Assembly (NCBI RefSeq): GCF_007874125.1
Contig: NZ_CP040128.1
Span: 2,294,001 to 2,358,000 of the forward strand
Length of the DNA stretch: 64,000 nucleotides
Reading direction: 5' to 3'
DNA from: Noviherbaspirillum sp. UKPF54
GTDB lineage: Bacteria; Pseudomonadota; Gammaproteobacteria; Burkholderiales; Burkholderiaceae_D
Made by a program: the position numbers and the translations under genes. Every line of letters starts with the position of its first letter. The stretch's first letter is position 1. The notes beneath the pieces are model-generated. The model searched no databases and was not told where the DNA came from. It saw only the letters and a program-made list of their open reading frames with translations. This document shows, piece by piece, positions 38,841-51,244 of the stretch.

Positions 38841-39617
38841 TCAAAATTGTAACGCGGCAAGCAGCGGTTCGTCGCCTGACGCCGTCTGGGTAAGATGGGT
38901 GAAGCCGAGTGAACGCGCGGTTTCCGCAATGCGGACGTGGGGAATGACCAGATGCTGCTGTTGCAATTTCGCCACTCCGTCTTCGGTCGCCGCTTCCCGC
39001 ACCATCTCCACGAGGATGCGCAATGCCTCGGAACTGGTAATGATCCAGTCGCCCTGCGCATCCAGCAGGCTGAGCAGCTGGCCGCGTCCGGCATCGTCCA
39101 GCGCGGGCGCGCGGCGCCGGTAGGCTGGCAGCGGCGTGACATCGACCCCCTGCGCGCGCAAGGCGTCGGCCAGCAATTCGCGCCCGCTTTCGCCGCGCAC
39201 GATCAGCACCCGCTTGCCGCGCAGCGCATCGATGTCAAGCACTTCCAGCAACGTCTGCGAATCGGTGCGCTCCGTATCCTTCGGGCTGAAGATGGTGGCA
39301 TTCGCGTCGGTCACGCCATGCGCGGCGAGCGCCTGCCGGCTGCCCTCGCCCACCACGGCGATCGCGACCTCGCGCGGCCACGACGGCAGGATGGCGAAGG
39401 CCGCGTTGATCGCATTCGGGCTGACGAAGGCGACCATCGCATAGCGGCGCAAATCATGCAATTCGGCGCGCAGCTGCGTCTGATCGGGTAAGGGCTCGAT
39501 GTCGAGCAGCGGGAATACGACGGCGTGGCGTCCGATGTCGCGAACGCGTTGCGCCAGGGGCGTCGCCTGTGCCAGCGGACGCGTGATGATAACGGGACGG
39601 GCGGTTTGATCTGTCAT
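38841..39617 (-). CDS. hemD: Uroporphyrinogen-III synthase
   Basis: A 258-residue enzyme that cyclises hydroxymethylbilane with ring-D inversion. HemD is poorly conserved; the visible landmarks are VIITRPLAQATPLAQRVRDIG at the start, MVAFVSPNAINAAF, AIAVVGEGSRQAL, VLIVRGESGRELLADAL and WIITSSEALRILVEM. The ATG at 39617 (MTDQTARPVI) is chosen because it begins the domain. Between hemC and hemD is a 105-bp spacer with a strong hairpin; hemX follows at once. Confidence 0.92.
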   Translation of the reverse strand: MTDQTARPVIITRPLAQATPLAQRVRDIGRHAVVFPLLDIEPLPDQTQLRAELHDLRRYAMVAFVSPNAINAAFAILPSWPREVAIAVVGEGSRQALAAHGVTDANATIFSPKDTERTDSQTLLEVLDIDALRGKRVLIVRGESGRELLADALRAQGVDVTPLPAYRRRAPALDDAGRGQLLSLLDAQGDWIITSSEALRILVEMVREAATEDGVAKLQQQHLVIPHVRIAETARSLGFTHLTQTASGDEPLLAALQF

Positions 39618-39689
39618 CGTGCAACCGTGCAATGGCGCGGCAGGCGCGCCGGAATAACAGCCACGCTTCGTGGGAAAGAGGCTTGCGTC

Positions 39690-39714
39690 CGGGATGGCGA
39701 GCGCCGCCATCCCG
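39690..39714. other. Intercistronic hairpin between hemC and hemD
   Basis: A perfect 10-bp stem (39690-39699 / 39705-39714) with a 5-nt loop sits 8 bp after the hemC stop; a smaller CCACG/CGTGG stem is at 39661-39673. There is no T-tract. It may set hemC versus hemD mRNA levels by pausing, processing or 3'-end protection. Confidence 0.45.
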
Positions 39715-39722
39715 CCTTCGCA

Positions 39723-40667
39723 TCAGGCATCCATTGCCTTGCAAGCCGCGAGAATGTCGTCGGCGCCCTGCGCCTGCAGCGACTGGGCGATCTGGTTGCC
39801 CAGGGCTTCTGGGGCGCTGGCCGGACCGGACGCGTCCGCCGTCGCAATGCGCTTGCCGTCGGGCGTGGCGACCATTGCGCGCAGGCGCATCGCGCCGCTG
39901 TCGACCGTCGCAAAAGCCGCCAGAGGAATCTGGCAGCTGCCGCCGAACACGCGCGATACGGTGCGTTCCGCGCTGACGGCCTGCGCCGTCGCCTCGTGGT
40001 TGAGCGGCGCGAGCAATTGCACCAAGTCGTCGCGGCCGTCGAGGATTTCGATGGCCATGGCGCCCTGTCCCGGCGCTGGCAGGCTTTGTTCCGGCTCGAT
40101 CAGGCCGCGGATGCGCTGCGACATACCGAGCCGCTTCAGGCCCGCCGCTGCCAGGATGATGGCCGCGTATTCGCCGCGGTCGAGCTTGCCAAGCCGCGTA
40201 TCGAGGTTGCCGCGCAGCGGCTTGATCACCAGTTTTGGAAAACGCGCGGCGATCAGCGCCTGGCGGCGCAGGCTGCTGGTGCCGACCACGGCGCCGTCGG
40301 GCAGTTCGTCGAGCGAGGCATACTGGTTCGACACGAAGGCGTCGCGCGGATCCTCGCGCTCCAGCACGGCGGCCAGCGCAAAACCCTCCGGCAGCACCAT
40401 CGGCACGTCCTTGAGCGAATGCACGGCGAGATCGGCGCGGCGCTCGGACATCGCGACTTCCAGTTCCTTGACAAACAGCCCCTTGCCGCCGACCTTGGAC
40501 AAGGCGCGGTCGAGAATCTGGTCGCCCTGCGTGGTCATGCCAAGAATCTCGATGCTGCACTGCGGATATAATTCAGACAACCTTGCGCGGACATGCTCCG
40601 CTTGCCACATCGCCAGGCGGCTTTCGCGCGATGCGATCACTAACTTGGAGGGAGGAGATACTTTCAC
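39723..40667 (-). CDS. hemC: Porphobilinogen deaminase (hydroxymethylbilane synthase)
   Basis: A 314-residue enzyme that polymerises four porphobilinogens. The dipyrromethane-cofactor cysteine is in [15 protein letters not shown]; other hallmarks are [52 protein letters not shown] and [14 protein letters not shown]. It starts with GTG at 40667. First gene of hemC-hemD-hemX-hemY, divergent from ppc. Confidence 0.97.
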   Translation of the reverse strand: MKVSPPSKLVIASRESRLAMWQAEHVRARLSELYPQCSIEILGMTTQGDQILDRALSKVGGKGLFVKELEVAMSERRADLAVHSLKDVPMVLPEGFALAAVLEREDPRDAFVSNQYASLDELPDGAVVGTSSLRRQALIAARFPKLVIKPLRGNLDTRLGKLDRGEYAAIILAAAGLKRLGMSQRIRGLIEPEQSLPAPGQGAMAIEILDGRDDLVQLLAPLNHEATAQAVSAERTVSRVFGGSCQIPLAAFATVDSGAMRLRAMVATPDGKRIATADASGPASAPEALGNQIAQSLQAQGADDILAACKAMDA

Positions 40668-40773
40668 AGCGGGCTCTTTCGAATCATTGATGCCGATCGC
40701 ATCGAAGCGGCGATTTTATCATGCGCAACCGTGGCCAAAAGCCACTCTCCCTAGCTGATTGCACTCATTTAAC

Positions 40774-43632
<2,859 letters not shown>

Positions 43633-43653
43633 CCAGGCGGCGGCCGCGAGCGA

Positions 43654-44448
43654 TCAGCGCACCAGCGCCTTCGCCACGGGCCACTGCCGGCGCGAGATCG
43701 GCAGGCGCTCGTCGACGTCGCGCAGAATCACCTGCCATTGCTCCGACGACTTGTCCGCCTCACCGTCGGCATCGACCGGCTGCGCGCCGCGCTCGACGCC
43801 GAGGATGGCATGGCGCGCCACCAGCGCATTGCGGTGCACGCGCACGAACGATGAGCCCAATTCCTCCTCGATCGAGGTCAGCGACTCTTCGATCAGGTAT
43901 TCCTGCAGCCTGGTGCGCAGCGTCACGTACTTCAGTTCCGCCTTCAGGTAGATGACCTCGCTGACCGGCACCAGCAGCACCCGGCCGCGCTCCTGCACCG
44001 AAAAATGCTGGCGCTTCGATGACATGACCGAGGCCGCCGCACCGATCGCGGCGTGCTGCGGCGAGGCCTGGGCACGCAACGCGGCGGCGCGCCGGATCGC
44101 ATCCGCCAGGCGCGCGGCGCGCACCGGCTTGAGCAGGTAGTCGAGCGCGCGCACCTCGAATGCCTTGAGCGCATATTCGTCGTACGCGGTGACGAAGATG
44201 ATGGCCGGCGCCGGGTCGACGGCGCGCGACAGGTGCGAAGCCAGCTTGATGCCGCTCATGCCCGGCATTTGCACGTCCAGCAGGACGATGTCGGGCCTGG
44301 ATTGCGCGATGCCGTCGAGCGCCTGTTGCGCGCAGCCCGCTTCGCCCGCCAGTTCGTGCGGGCATTCCGCTGCGATATCCGACAACAGGGTCTTGAGCCG
44401 CGCGCGCGCCGGCGCCTCGTCATCCACGATGAACAGCCGCGGCGTCAT
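43654..44448 (-). CDS. algR: LytTR response regulator, AlgR type
   Basis: A 264-residue two-domain regulator. The receiver domain (about residues 4-120) has the acidic pair D9-D10 and phosphoacceptor D58 (IVLLDVQMPG), plus the T and K switch residues in FVTAYDEYALKAF and YLLKPV. The C-terminal LytTR DNA-binding domain (about 150-250) has FVRVHRNALVARHAILGVE. The start overlaps the sensor-kinase stop by 4 bp. In Pseudomonas AlgR regulates alginate, twitching and virulence genes; target genes here are unknown. Confidence 0.92.
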   Translation of the reverse strand: MTPRLFIVDDEAPARARLKTLLSDIAAECPHELAGEAGCAQQALDGIAQSRPDIVLLDVQMPGMSGIKLASHLSRAVDPAPAIIFVTAYDEYALKAFEVRALDYLLKPVRAARLADAIRRAAALRAQASPQHAAIGAAASVMSSKRQHFSVQERGRVLLVPVSEVIYLKAELKYVTLRTRLQEYLIEESLTSIEEELGSSFVRVHRNALVARHAILGVERGAQPVDADGEADKSSEQWQVILRDVDERLPISRRQWPVAKALVR

Positions 44449-45509
44449 ACCGGCCCCGTCGCGTAGGGAAACCGCAGGCGCACTTCAAAGAATCCGTTCG
44501 CGATATGCGTGATCAACTGTGCCTCCACGTCGTACAACAATTCAAGGCGTTCGCGGATGTTACTCAATGCCATGTGGTTGCCCGCCGGCGCCACGGCGCC
44601 CTCCTGATACGGATTGAGGACGACGATCTGGATGCGGTCGATCGAGCGGCTCACCTGCACCTGTATGCATACCGGCGCCGCGGCCGGCTCGACGCCGTAG
44701 TGCACCGCGTTTTCGAGCAGCGGCTGCAGCAACAGCACCGGCACCTGCGCGCGGTGCAACACCTCCGGGCCGACACTGTCCAACTCCCATTGCACCTGCA
44801 AGCGTTCGCCCAGTCGGATCTGCTCGATCGACAGGTACTGCCTGCATAGCCGGATCTCTTCCTCCAGCGTCGTCATGCTGCGCGGATCGCTCATCAGCAC
44901 GCGAAACAGGTCCGCCAAATCTTCCAGCGCCGTCTCGGCACGGCGCGGTTCGCTGCGGATCAGCGACAGCACCGCGTTCAGGCTGTTGAACAGGAAATGC
45001 GGACGTATGCGCGCTTGCAAGGCTTGCAGGCGCGCCTCGACCAGCGCCGGCGAATAGGCGCGCGTACGCAGCTCGAAATAATGCTGGAACGACAGCCCGA
45101 GCAAGGCGGCCGCGAAAGCGCCCTTTTGCGGCGTCAGGTAGGCAAAGCTGCCTGAAAACCATACGAAGGAGGCCAGGAAACGAATCACGACCGCCGTCGC
45201 AGCCGCCGGCACCAGCGCGCAGAAGATGCGCTGCCCGACCGCCGAAAGCGCTCCCATGCCGCCGGCGCGCAACAACATGCGCCGCAACACGCACATTCCA
45301 AACAGCGACCACAGGCAGGACAATTCCACCACCATCGACGCCTCGACGAATTCCTGCAGCCCCTGTGTCACGCTGCCGGCCCGCAGCAGGATGCCGACCA
45401 GGACGACGGCATTGACTGCCAGCAGCGAGCGATAGACGACGCCGATATTGCAACAGTCCGGCATGACGACCTCGGTCGGCGCGCTGACGGATGTGGTGGA
45501 TGGCGGCAT
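44445..45509 (-). CDS. algZ: Sensor histidine kinase, AlgZ/LytS type
   Basis: A 354-residue membrane kinase. About four hydrophobic segments lie in residues 25-145. The phosphorylated histidine is in RIRPHFLFNSLNAVLSLI of the His_kinase domain, with LLQPLLENAVHYGVEP as the N-box; later ATP-lid motifs are short, as in the LytS family. The ATG at 45509 is used; in-frame sequence further upstream lies antisense inside argH and is not coding. It is divergent from argH (48-bp gap), the same arrangement as in Pseudomonas. Confidence 0.92.
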   Translation of the reverse strand: MPPSTTSVSAPTEVVMPDCCNIGVVYRSLLAVNAVVLVGILLRAGSVTQGLQEFVEASMVVELSCLWSLFGMCVLRRMLLRAGGMGALSAVGQRIFCALVPAAATAVVIRFLASFVWFSGSFAYLTPQKGAFAAALLGLSFQHYFELRTRAYSPALVEARLQALQARIRPHFLFNSLNAVLSLIRSEPRRAETALEDLADLFRVLMSDPRSMTTLEEEIRLCRQYLSIEQIRLGERLQVQWELDSVGPEVLHRAQVPVLLLQPLLENAVHYGVEPAAAPVCIQVQVSRSIDRIQIVVLNPYQEGAVAPAGNHMALSNIRERLELLYDVEAQLITHIANGFFEVRLRFPYATGPV

Positions 45510-45527
45510 AGGCAGTAAGGCTTGTTT

Positions 45528-45533
45528 TATAAT
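45528..45533 (+). promoter_or_regulatory. Possible -10 element for argH
   Basis: TATAAT lies 24 bp before the argH start in the 48-bp algZ-argH intergenic space. There is no good -35 at 16-18 bp upstream, where sequence already belongs to algZ. Confidence 0.4.
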
Positions 45534-45557
45534 CACGTATTCACTGAGAGCACAATT

Positions 45558-46952
45558 ATGACAGCACAACTTTCCAAAAAAAGCGAGGCCTGGTCGGCCC
45601 GCTTTTCCGAACCGGTCTCCGACCTGGTCAAGCGTTACACCGCCTCTGTATTTTTTGACAAGCGCCTGGCCGAAGCCGACATCCAGGGCTCGCTCGCGCA
45701 CGCCGAGATGCTGGCGCACCAGGGCATCATCAGCGCGCAGGACCGCGCCGATATCGAGCGCGGCATGGCGCAGATCCGGGGCGAAATCGCCGACGGCAGG
45801 TTCGAGTGGCTGCTCGACCTGGAAGACGTGCACCTGAACATCGAGAAGCGCCTGACTGAACTGGTGGGCGACGCCGGCAAGCGCCTGCATACCGGACGCT
45901 CGCGCAACGACCAGGTCGCCACCGACATCCGCCTGTACATGCGCGGCGCCATCGACGACATTTCCGGCCTGCTGCGCGAACTGCGCGTGGCGCTGCTCGA
46001 CCTCGCCGAAAAGCACGCCGACACCATCCTCCCCGGCTTCACCCATATGCAGGTGGCGCAGCCGATCACCTTCGGCCATCACATGCTGGCCTATGTCGAG
46101 ATGTTCGGGCGCGACGCCGAACGCATGGCCGACTGCCGCAAGCGCGTCAACCGCCTGCCGCTCGGCGCGGCCGCGCTGGCCGGGACCACCTTCCCGATCG
46201 ACCGCGAGCGCGTGGCCAGGACGCTCGGCTTCGATGACGTGTGCCGCAACTCGCTGGACGCGGTGTCCGACCGCGACTTCGCGATCGAATTCTGCGCCGC
46301 CGCCGCGCTGGTCATGACGCACATCTCGCGCATGTCGGAAGAACTGGTGATCTGGATGAGCCCGCGCGTGGGCTTCATCGATATCGCCGACCGCTTCTGC
46401 ACCGGCTCGTCGATCATGCCGCAAAAGAAGAACCCGGACGTGCCGGAACTGGCGCGCGGCAAGACCGGCCGCGTCAACGGCCACCTGATCGGCCTGCTGA
46501 CCCTGATGAAGGGCCAGCCGCTGGCCTACAACAAGGACAACCAGGAAGACAAGGAGCCGCTGTTCGACACCGTCGACACCGTCACCGACACGCTGCGCAT
46601 TTTTGCCGACATGGCGCGCGGCATCACGGTGAAACCCGACGCGATGCGCGCAGCGGCCTTGCAGGGCTATGCGACCGCCACCGACCTGGCCGACTACCTG
46701 GTCAAGAAGGGACTGCCGTTCCGCGACGCGCACGAAGCGGTGGCGCACGCGGTGCGCGCCTGCGAGGGCCGCGGCTGCGACCTCACCGACCTGTCGCTCG
46801 ACGAGCTGCGCGCATTCTCCGCGCTGATCGAAGCCGACGTCTTCAACGTGCTCACGCTGGAAGGCTCGGTGGCGGCGCGCAATCACATCGGCGGCACGGC
46901 GCCGGAACAGGTGCGCGCGGCCATCGCGCACGTGCGCGCACTGCTCGGCTGA
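45558..46952 (+). CDS. argH: Argininosuccinate lyase
   Basis: A 464-residue enzyme for the last step of arginine synthesis, releasing arginine and fumarate. The superfamily signature [20 protein letters not shown] is present, with [19 protein letters not shown] near residue 110 and [16 protein letters not shown] carrying the catalytic His. The start is the ATG at 45558. Monocistronic, with a hairpin downstream. Confidence 0.98.
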   Translation: MTAQLSKKSEAWSARFSEPVSDLVKRYTASVFFDKRLAEADIQGSLAHAEMLAHQGIISAQDRADIERGMAQIRGEIADGRFEWLLDLEDVHLNIEKRLTELVGDAGKRLHTGRSRNDQVATDIRLYMRGAIDDISGLLRELRVALLDLAEKHADTILPGFTHMQVAQPITFGHHMLAYVEMFGRDAERMADCRKRVNRLPLGAAALAGTTFPIDRERVARTLGFDDVCRNSLDAVSDRDFAIEFCAAAALVMTHISRMSEELVIWMSPRVGFIDIADRFCTGSSIMPQKKNPDVPELARGKTGRVNGHLIGLLTLMKGQPLAYNKDNQEDKEPLFDTVDTVTDTLRIFADMARGITVKPDAMRAAALQGYATATDLADYLVKKGLPFRDAHEAVAHAVRACEGRGCDLTDLSLDELRAFSALIEADVFNVLTLEGSVAARNHIGGTAPEQVRAAIAHVRALLG

Positions 46953-46965
46953 TCCAAGCAGTCTC

Positions 46966-46993
46966 GGGCGGATGCGCGCAACGCCATCCGCCC
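46966..46993 (+). terminator. Hairpin terminator after argH
   Basis: A perfect 9-bp stem (46966-46974 / 46985-46993) with a 10-nt loop and a pyrimidine-rich tail (TCTTTCCCTCC), 13 bp after the argH stop. Confidence 0.6.
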
Positions 46994-47296
46994 TCTTTCC
47001 CTCCTGCCATCCAGCGCACTTTCGTCTATCTCCGCCTGCCGCACCGCGCAATGCGCACTCCATGCGTACTTCTACTTACGCGCTCCACGTAAGTGCGGGC
47101 GCGGCGGCGCGTCGTTTTTTCCGGCTTTCGCATCGCAGCATGAAAAGAAGTTCGAACATGTATTTGAAGTGTTCGCTTGACAGATGAAATGACATATACT
47201 GCCCCGGACCGTAAGCGCTGCCGCGCAACGCGGCGAGGGCTGCACATAAAAATCACGCGGTCCGGTTCAAGGCACTTTTATCAACGGAGACAAACC
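46994..47296. other. Intergenic region upstream of the TRAP permease genes
   Basis: About 300 bp without a convincing gene. TTGACA at 47177-47182 and TATACT at 47195-47200 look like promoter hexamers but are only 12 bp apart, too close for a normal sigma-70 promoter. The dctQ start is preceded by ACGGAGAC as ribosome site. No regulatory protein site can be named. Confidence 0.4.
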
Positions 47297-47881
47297 ATGT
47301 CTTTTCTTCTCTCGCTATCGAGACTCATTGACAAAATCAATGAAAAAATCGGACTCGGCGTCAGCTGGGCTCTTCTTCTGGCAGTACTGATCTGCGCCGG
47401 CAATGCGCTTGTGCGCTATTCCCTGAACACCAGCTCGAACGCCTGGCTGGAAATCCAGTGGTATCTGTTCGCGGCGATCTTCCTGCTGGCGAGCTCCTAC
47501 ACGCTGCGCCGCAACGAGCATGTGCGCATCGACGTCATCGCCGGACGCCTGTCCAAGCGCGCCCAGGTCTGGATCGACCTGTTCGGCTTCCTGGTCTTCC
47601 TGCTGCCGATGACGCTGATCATCCTGTACTACGCCGTGCCGTACGCCCTGCTTTCGATCCAGAATCAGGAAGTGTCGAGCAATGCCGGCGGCCTCATCGT
47701 GTGGCCCGCGAAGGCGCTGATTCCGGCCGGCTTCTTCCTGCTGAGCTTGCAGGGCCTTTCCGAACTGATCAAGCGCATCGGCTTCCTGATGGGCCTGGTC
47801 GACGCGAGCGAGTTCGAAAAGCATGGCAGCACCCCCGAAGAAGAAATCGAGGCGATCAAAGCCGCAAACAAACTCAACTGA
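47297..47881 (+). CDS. TRAP transporter small permease subunit (DctQ type)
   Basis: A 194-residue membrane protein with four hydrophobic segments (about residues 22-40, 55-72, 95-118 and 140-160). The conserved WLEIQWYLFAAIFLLASSYTLRRNEHVRIDV is the DctQ signature. It pairs with the large subunit encoded 18 bp downstream. The start is the ATG at 47297. The C-terminal ~35 residues are acidic and cytoplasmic. With TakP-like binding proteins it should import 2-oxo acids or related monocarboxylates driven by Na+. Confidence 0.93.
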   Translation: MSFLLSLSRLIDKINEKIGLGVSWALLLAVLICAGNALVRYSLNTSSNAWLEIQWYLFAAIFLLASSYTLRRNEHVRIDVIAGRLSKRAQVWIDLFGFLVFLLPMTLIILYYAVPYALLSIQNQEVSSNAGGLIVWPAKALIPAGFFLLSLQGLSELIKRIGFLMGLVDASEFEKHGSTPEEEIEAIKAANKLN

Positions 47882-47899
47882 TCGTCCGGAGACTAAGCA

Positions 47900-49585
47900 A
47901 TGGAGCAATTTCTGATCACAAACATGGCGCCGGTAATGTTCGGCGCCCTGGTCGTCTTCCTGCTGTCGGGCTTCCCGGTGGCGTTCGCGCTGGCCGCCAA
48001 TGGCCTGTTCTTCGGTTTCCTCGGCATCGAGTTCGGCCTGTTGAAGCCCGAACTGCTGCAGGCGCTGCCGAACCGCCTGTTCGGCATCATGGCCAACGAC
48101 ACGCTGCTGGCGATTCCGTTCTTCACCTTCATGGGCCTGATCCTGGAGCGCTCGGGCATGGCGGAAGACTTGCTCGACACTATCGGCCAACTGTTCGGAC
48201 CGATTCGCGGCGGCGTCGCCTACGCGGTCATTTTCGTCGGCGCCCTGCTGGCGGCGACCACCGGCGTGGTGGCCGCTTCGGTGATTTCGATGGGCCTGAT
48301 TTCGCTGCCGGTAATGCTGCGCTACGGCTATGACAAGAAACTGGCTTCGGGCGTGATTGCCGCTTCCGGCACGCTGGCGCAGATCATCCCGCCGTCGCTG
48401 GTGCTGATCGTGATGGCCGACCAGCTCGGCCGCTCCGTCGGCGACATGTACAAGGCGGCGTTCGTGCCCGGCCTGTTGCTGACCGCGATGTATGCCGGCT
48501 ACGTGCTCGCGCTGTCGATCTTCAAGCCGGCGACGGTGCCGGCCCTGCCGCCGGAAGCGCGCAACCTGCGCGAGCCGAACGGCAGGAGCGGCGTCGTCTC
48601 CCTGCTGGCGCTGCTGGCGCTCGCGGTTGGCGCCTCGTTCGCATTCGCTTCGTATTACGGGTCGACGCATCCGAACGCGCCCGCGGACGAAGTCGGCATC
48701 TATTCGGCCGGCGTGGGCATCGTCGGCGCGTTCGTGCTGGCCGTGATCAACCGCAGGCTGAAGATCGGCCTGCTGTCGCGCATGGCCGAGAAAGTCGTGT
48801 TCGTCCTGATTCCGCCGCTGGCGCTGATCTTCCTGGTGCTGGGCACGATTTTCGTCGGCATCGCCACACCGACCGAAGGCGGCGGCATGGGCGCGCTCGG
48901 TGCGCTGATCCTCGCGATCATGAACCGCCGCCTGTCGATGGACCTGCTCAAGCAGGCGATGAACTCGACCACCCGCCTCTCCTGTTTCGTGGTGTTCATC
49001 CTGATCGGTTCTTCCGTGTTCTCGCTGGTGTTCCGCGGCGTAAACGGCGACCTGTGGGTGGAGCACCTGCTGACTTCGCTGCCGGGCGGCACGGGTGGCT
49101 TCCTGATCGTGGTGAACCTGCTGTTCTTCGGGCTGGCGTTCTTCCTCGACTTCTTCGAACTGGCCTTCATCCTGGTGCCGCTGGTGGGCCCGGTGGCCGA
49201 GAAAATGGGTATCGACCTGATCTGGTTCGGCGTGCTGCTGGGCGTGAACATGCAGACCTCGTTCATGCACCCGCCGTTCGGCTTCGCGTTGTTCTACCTG
49301 CGCTCGGTCGCCCCCAAGGAAGTCAAGACCTCCGACATTTACTGGGGCGCCGTGCCTTTCGTGCTGATCCAGGTAATCATGGTGGCGCTGATCATCGTCT
49401 TCCCGCGCATCGTGTCGATCGAAAAGAAAACGGACATGAAGGAAAAGATCGAATTGAAGATCGACGTCCCGGCCGGCCAGGGTTACGGCGAAGGCACGCC
49501 TCAGCTCGATTTCTCGACCCCGGGCAGCGGCCAGGGTGATGAGGCTCCGCAGTTGAATTTCTCGACTGAAGAAGACAAGAAATAA
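47900..49585 (+). CDS. TRAP transporter large permease subunit (DctM type), long form
   Basis: A 561-residue membrane protein, longer than the ~430 residues of the standard DctM. The extra length comes from an extension between helices in the middle (about residues 205-295) and a hydrophilic C-terminal tail of ~50 residues. Family motifs include GLPVAFAL-like SGFPVAFALAANGLFFGF, IPFFTFMGLILERSG, GALLAATTGVVAASVISMG and SGTLAQIIPPSLVLIVMADQ. Long-form DctM subunits accompany TakP-type binding proteins. The tail contains two near-identical heptads, PQLDFST and PQLNFST, of unknown meaning. Translationally close to dctQ. Confidence 0.93.
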   Translation: MEQFLITNMAPVMFGALVVFLLSGFPVAFALAANGLFFGFLGIEFGLLKPELLQALPNRLFGIMANDTLLAIPFFTFMGLILERSGMAEDLLDTIGQLFGPIRGGVAYAVIFVGALLAATTGVVAASVISMGLISLPVMLRYGYDKKLASGVIAASGTLAQIIPPSLVLIVMADQLGRSVGDMYKAAFVPGLLLTAMYAGYVLALSIFKPATVPALPPEARNLREPNGRSGVVSLLALLALAVGASFAFASYYGSTHPNAPADEVGIYSAGVGIVGAFVLAVINRRLKIGLLSRMAEKVVFVLIPPLALIFLVLGTIFVGIATPTEGGGMGALGALILAIMNRRLSMDLLKQAMNSTTRLSCFVVFILIGSSVFSLVFRGVNGDLWVEHLLTSLPGGTGGFLIVVNLLFFGLAFFLDFFELAFILVPLVGPVAEKMGIDLIWFGVLLGVNMQTSFMHPPFGFALFYLRSVAPKEVKTSDIYWGAVPFVLIQVIMVALIIVFPRIVSIEKKTDMKEKIELKIDVPAGQGYGEGTPQLDFSTPGSGQGDEAPQLNFSTEEDKK

Positions 49586-49603
49586 ACCTCCCGGCCTCCC
49601 GCC

Positions 49604-49635
49604 AACCCCGCCCGGTTCGCCGCGCGGGGTTTTTT
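49604..49635 (+). terminator. Rho-independent terminator of the TRAP permease genes
   Basis: An 8-bp GC-rich stem (49604-49611 / 49624-49631) followed by T residues to 49635, 18 bp after the dctM stop. The ~210 bp between this and the next terminator hold no gene that I can support. Confidence 0.85.
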
Positions 49636-49846
49636 ACTGCGGCAATAACATGACAAAAAACCCGCATATCTCGCGCATTGCGGGCGGACGGGCACGTGCA
49701 ATTCCCACTTCCTGTTTATGGCTGGCGATCGGATCGACCATGCAATTCGATGGTCCCGCTTCTGACACTATGGCATGGCGATGGTGCCGGCGATATGTGG
49801 ACGGCCGCAGAATCGCATGCGACGATCCCCTTGAAAAAGCGAGAGA

Positions 49847-49881
49847 ATAAAAAAGCCCGCGTCGCATAGGCGGCGCGGGCT
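49847..49881 (-). terminator. Rho-independent terminator of the TakP-like gene
   Basis: On the minus strand an 8-bp stem (49874-49881 / 49854-49861) leads into six T residues. It lies 19 bp past the stop of the binding-protein gene. Confidence 0.87.
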
Positions 49882-49899
49882 GCAGTGACTTACTGCAGA

Positions 49900-50979
49900 T
49901 TACTTGTGCGTAATCATGAAGTTCTGCATTGGGGCCTCTGCCACCGAGAACCATTGGTTGGCATCGTGGCGGAAACGCTTCCATGGTTCGTAGATCTTCT
50001 TGAACTTCGCGTTCTTGCTGGCTTCTTCCTCGTTGACTTCATTGGCGGCCTTGTAGCAGGCTTCCATGATTTCTTTCGAGAAGGAATGCAGCTTCACGCC
50101 ATTCTTCAGCAAACGTGCCAGCGCAGCCGGGTTCTTTGCATCGTATTCGGCCTGCATGTACACGTGCGCTTCGTAGCTTGCCGCCTCGATGGCCGCCTGG
50201 TATTCCTTGGGCAGCTTTTCCCACTCCTTGATGCCGACATAGAACGAGAACTGCGTGCTGGGCTCCCACCATCCCGGCGCATAGTAGTGCGGAGCGACCT
50301 TGTACAAGCCGAGGCGCTCGTCGTCGACCGGCGCAATCCATTCGGCGGCGTCGATCGTGCCCTTTTCCAGCGCCGGATAAATGTCGCCGGCGGCGATCTG
50401 CTGCGGCACCAGGCCGAGCTTCTGCAGCACGCGACCACCGTAGCCGCCGATGCGCATCTTCAGGCCCTGCAGATCTTTCAGGCTCTTGATCTCCTTGCGG
50501 AACCAGCCGCCCATCTGCGCACCGCTATTGCCGCCAATGAAGTTGATGATGCCGTAGTCCTTGTAAAACTCGCGCATCAGCTGCTTGCCGCCGCCCTGCT
50601 CGTACCACGCTGTCTGCTGGCGCGAATTCATGCCGAACGGTACCGCGCAGTCGAATGCGAAAGTCGGATCCTTGCCGAAGAAGTAGTACGGCGCGGTGTG
50701 GCCCATCTCGATGGTGCCGGCCTGAACCGCATCCATCACCTGCAGCGCCGGCACAATTTCACCGCCAGCAAATACACGGATATTGAATTTACCGCCGGTC
50801 AGCTGCGCCACGCGCTTGCTGAACACTTCGGCGGCGCCGAACACGGTTTCCAACGTTTTCGGAAAGCTCGATGCCAAACGCCAGTTAAGCGTAGGCTGCG
50901 ATTGCGCTAACGCGGGAGCGGCCAAAGCGCCTGCCGACGCACCTGCTGCCGCCTTCTTCAGAAATGAACGACGTTCCAT
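49900..50979 (-). CDS. TRAP substrate-binding protein, TakP-like, copy 1
   Basis: A 359-residue periplasmic protein with a twin-arginine signal (MERRSFLKKAAAGAS, cleavage near APALAQ). The mature part reads WRLASSFPKTLETVFGAAE, VPQQIAAGDIYPALEKGTID and YKVAPHYYAPGWWE, closely resembling the Rhodobacter sphaeroides 2-oxoacid-binding protein TakP. The expected ligands are pyruvate-like 2-oxo acids, with Na+ in the site. Export by TAT implies folding before export. It is convergent with dctQM, whose permease it should serve. A second, very similar gene lies 265 bp upstream; the spacer contains TGGCA-4-TGCCA, a possible operator, at about 51030-51043. Confidence 0.92.
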   Translation of the reverse strand: MERRSFLKKAAAGASAGALAAPALAQSQPTLNWRLASSFPKTLETVFGAAEVFSKRVAQLTGGKFNIRVFAGGEIVPALQVMDAVQAGTIEMGHTAPYYFFGKDPTFAFDCAVPFGMNSRQQTAWYEQGGGKQLMREFYKDYGIINFIGGNSGAQMGGWFRKEIKSLKDLQGLKMRIGGYGGRVLQKLGLVPQQIAAGDIYPALEKGTIDAAEWIAPVDDERLGLYKVAPHYYAPGWWEPSTQFSFYVGIKEWEKLPKEYQAAIEAASYEAHVYMQAEYDAKNPAALARLLKNGVKLHSFSKEIMEACYKAANEVNEEEASKNAKFKKIYEPWKRFRHDANQWFSVAEAPMQNFMITHK

Positions 50980-51244
50980 TTTGTCTCCTTGAATTGAACA
51001 TCAAAACCATACGATTCCGAACTTGCACATGGCAACACTGCCAAGTTTTGCTGTGGATTGTATGGAGCCTCTTGCCACCCAAAAAATATCTGGGATTCGT
51101 GCAAATGCACCCGGATGAAAATTATTAACGTCCGAATCAAGCAGGGCGTAAGTCATGCATTTCCCCCTGTCCGGACGAAGCATCGGGTGCAATTCCGGCC
51201 GGCATAGCTAAAAATAAATCAACAAACTGGGCCAGCCTGTTTCA

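Noticed and set aside
47177..47200. TTGACA/TATACT promoter and, on the minus strand, ATGTCAT/CTGTCAA resembling a Pho box.
   Set aside because: The promoter hexamers are only 12 bp apart, and the Pho-like units have a 12-bp, not 11-bp, period and point away from the TRAP genes.
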